A stretch of DNA of 48,756 nucleotides from a virus, in IMG/VR virus record IMGVR_UViG_3300030104_007599, positions 1-48,756 of that record. One strand, given 5' to 3'. The position numbers and the translations under genes are program-made. Each line of letters opens with the position of its first letter. Within the stretch, counting starts at the first letter, position 1. This document shows positions 47,328 through 48,756 of this stretch, piece after piece. The notes under the pieces are model-generated. The model saw nothing but the letters and a program-made list of their open reading frames with translations. It was not told where the DNA came from and did no database searches.

Positions 47328-48254
47328 ATGGTAAATGAACTATTAGTTAACCTAGTTAACAAGGTTTTAGGAACAAGTAAAAGGACAGCAAGAGGTAATC
47401 AATCTTATCACTGTCCCTTTTGCAATCACCATAAACCAAAACTAGAAATTAACTTTACAGAAAATAAAAAAGGACATAATCCTTGGCATTGTTGGGTTTG
47501 TGGTAAAAAAGGTAAAACTATAAAAGGTTTATTTAAATTACTAAAAACACCATCTGATAAATTTATAGAATTAAGTAAATTAGTTAAAACAGGTAGTCAA
47601 GTAGAAGAGGTTATAGTAGAGAATAAAGTTGTATTACCCAAAGAATTTAAACCAATATTAAGCACCCCAGGCTTTACAGCTAGAAGAGCATATAATTATC
47701 TTAAAAATAGAAATATTTCAGATGATGATATGATAAAATATAATTTAGGTTATTGTGATTTTGGAAGATATAAAAATATGGTTATTATACCATCCTATGA
47801 CCAAAATGGTGAATTAAATTATTTTACAGGCAGGTCATTTGAAAAAGACCCATTTATAAAATATAGAAACCCAGAATGTTCAAGAGACATAATACCATTT
47901 GAATTATTCGTAAACTGGGGTTCACCTTTAGTACTATGTGAAGGCCCATTTGATGCAATGGCAATAAAACGAAATGCTATACCTTTATTAGGTAAAAACA
48001 TGCAATCTAGCTTATTAAAAAGAATAGTTGAATCAACGGTTAAAAAGATTTATTTAGCATTAGATACTGATGCAATGAAACAAGCATTAAAACATTGTGA
48101 ATATTTATTAAACCAAGGTAAAGAAGTTTATCTTGTAGAATTAGACGGAAAAGATCCAAGTGAAATGGGATTCTCTCAATTTACTAAACTAATTCAAAAC
48201 ACTGAACCAATAGATGAATTTGGTCTAATGGAAAAGAAAATCTCATTAATATGA
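47328..48254 (+). CDS. 61: T4 gp61-like DNA primase (CHC2 zinc finger and TOPRIM)
   Basis: 308 residues. Zinc ribbon: HCPFC (C29, C32) and WHCWVC (C55, C58). TOPRIM: LVLCEGPFDAM with E205 and YLALDTDA with D246 and D248, the acidic metal-binding residues. Primes lagging-strand synthesis with the phage helicase; T4 gp61 is of similar size. The stop overlaps the next gene start as ATGA, so it is co-translated with the nuclease. Confidence 0.9.
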   Translation: MVNELLVNLVNKVLGTSKRTARGNQSYHCPFCNHHKPKLEINFTENKKGHNPWHCWVCGKKGKTIKGLFKLLKTPSDKFIELSKLVKTGSQVEEVIVENKVVLPKEFKPILSTPGFTARRAYNYLKNRNISDDDMIKYNLGYCDFGRYKNMVIIPSYDQNGELNYFTGRSFEKDPFIKYRNPECSRDIIPFELFVNWGSPLVLCEGPFDAMAIKRNAIPLLGKNMQSSLLKRIVESTVKKIYLALDTDAMKQALKHCEYLLNQGKEVYLVELDGKDPSEMGFSQFTKLIQNTEPIDEFGLMEKKISLI

Positions 48255-48756
48255 GTAAAAGAAATATAAAGAAAAAGTACAACCGCATACTTGAAATATC
48301 TGAAGATGCAAAACAAATAACCTTACCAGATTCGAGGTATTATAGACGAAATGGTAAATATTATCCTTCCATAACTTATGTTTTAAGTTATTATCCAAAA
48401 GGTAAATTTTTTCAAGACTGGCTTAAAAAAGTAGGATACTCAGCTGATTATATTGTTAAAAAAGCAGCAGAAGAAGGAACTCAAGTACATGAAATGTGCG
48501 AAGATTATTTAAATGGTAAAGAATTAAATTTTTTATCATCAAATGGTAACCCCCAATATAACCCAGATGTATGGCAAATGTTTTTAAGATTTGTTGATTT
48601 TTGGGAAGAATATAATCCAACATTACTAGAAGCTGAAGTCCATCTATTCTCAGATGAACTTAAAGTAGCAGGTACCTGCGATTTAGTATGTGAAATAGAT
48701 GATGAACTATGGATTATAGATTTTAAAACATCAAACCATTTACAAACGACTTACGA
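48251..48756 (+). CDS. Partial PD-(D/E)XK (Cas4/RecB-like) nuclease
   Basis: The first 168 residues are visible; the gene runs off the right edge. Seen: a HEMCEDYL segment where the superfamily has a His, then VAGTCDLV with D and WIIDFKTS with D and K, the core PD-(D/E)XK residues. Known in phages as recombination or end-processing exonucleases. Starts inside the primase stop (ATGA), so probably part of one replication unit. Confidence 0.85.
   Translation, partial: MSKRNIKKKYNRILEISEDAKQITLPDSRYYRRNGKYYPSITYVLSYYPKGKFFQDWLKKVGYSADYIVKKAAEEGTQVHEMCEDYLNGKELNFLSSNGNPQYNPDVWQMFLRFVDFWEEYNPTLLEAEVHLFSDELKVAGTCDLVCEIDDELWIIDFKTSNHLQTTY

Noticed and set aside
1-48756. Alternative genetic code (TAG or TGA recoded), as in some Bacteroidota phages
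   Set aside because: TAA, TAG and TGA each end recognisable genes with following starts overlapping them (for example TGA at 3304-3306, TAG at 25955-25957).

Overview
The window is a piece of a large, AT-rich (about 30% G+C by eye), strictly lytic-looking tailed phage genome with a T4-type (myovirus) contractile-tail module. The host is very probably a member of the Bacteroidota, most likely a flavobacterium. The reasons are: (i) 13 promoters of Bacteroidota type (TTTG, a spacer of 19-20, then TATATTTA) instead of TTGACA/TATAAT; (ii) start codons sit in an A-rich AAAGGTTATG context rather than behind a spaced Shine-Dalgarno; (iii) two encoded exported proteins end in type IX secretion system (T9SS) sorting domains, a secretion route found in Bacteroidota. 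TAA, TAG and TGA all end genes, so the code is standard. I see no tRNA, CRISPR, insertion sequence or integrase.

Layout. 1-5.1 kb: small hypothetical genes, a 22-residue cysteine-rich peptide, an Api92-like protein and a secreted M43-type metalloprotease with a T9SS tail. 5.1-11.3 kb: short transcription units, each behind a near-identical promoter, carrying a DUF932 protein, a J-domain-like protein, a transglycosylase-like lysin, a small zincin and a RadA-like ATPase with an AT-hook. 11.4-14.9 kb: a 1034-residue T9SS-exported adhesin-like protein, then the only minus-strand gene, holin-like. 15-19.2 kb: a stand-alone LigD-type 3'-phosphoesterase and a chain of tiny overlapping membrane-protein genes that could be a lysis or host-takeover set. 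19.17-19.83 kb: a gene-free stretch with an unusual density of perfect palindromes; short repeats lie about 0.6 kb before it. 19.8-24.2 kb: accessory genes including a lipoprotein and a T5orf172/MUG113 nuclease-like protein. 24.2-46.8 kb: HD hydrolase, gp55-like late sigma factor, then the baseplate and fibre block (gp5-like spike, a large hub-like protein with a possible hydrolase insert, gp25, gp6, a 2063-residue wedge protein, two paralogous adhesin-like proteins, a 1010-residue fibre). 46.8 kb to end: GIY-YIG endonuclease, gp61-like primase and a truncated PD-(D/E)XK nuclease.

How the parts may work together. Two promoter classes can be read. The long TTTG...TCG-TATATTTA class precedes small, probably early, genes and resembles what the host housekeeping sigma factor reads. 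A second short motif, TATTTATA, precedes several structural genes and the holin-like gene, and follows gene orientation even on the minus strand. It is a candidate target for the gp55-like sigma factor, and is the reverse complement of the T4 late promoter TATAAATA.

The strongest biological oddity is that a phage carries at least two proteins (a metalloprotease and a large adhesin-like protein) with both a signal peptide and a T9SS C-terminal sorting domain, plus a lipoprotein. The infected cell may be made to decorate or remodel its own surface through its own type IX secretion system.
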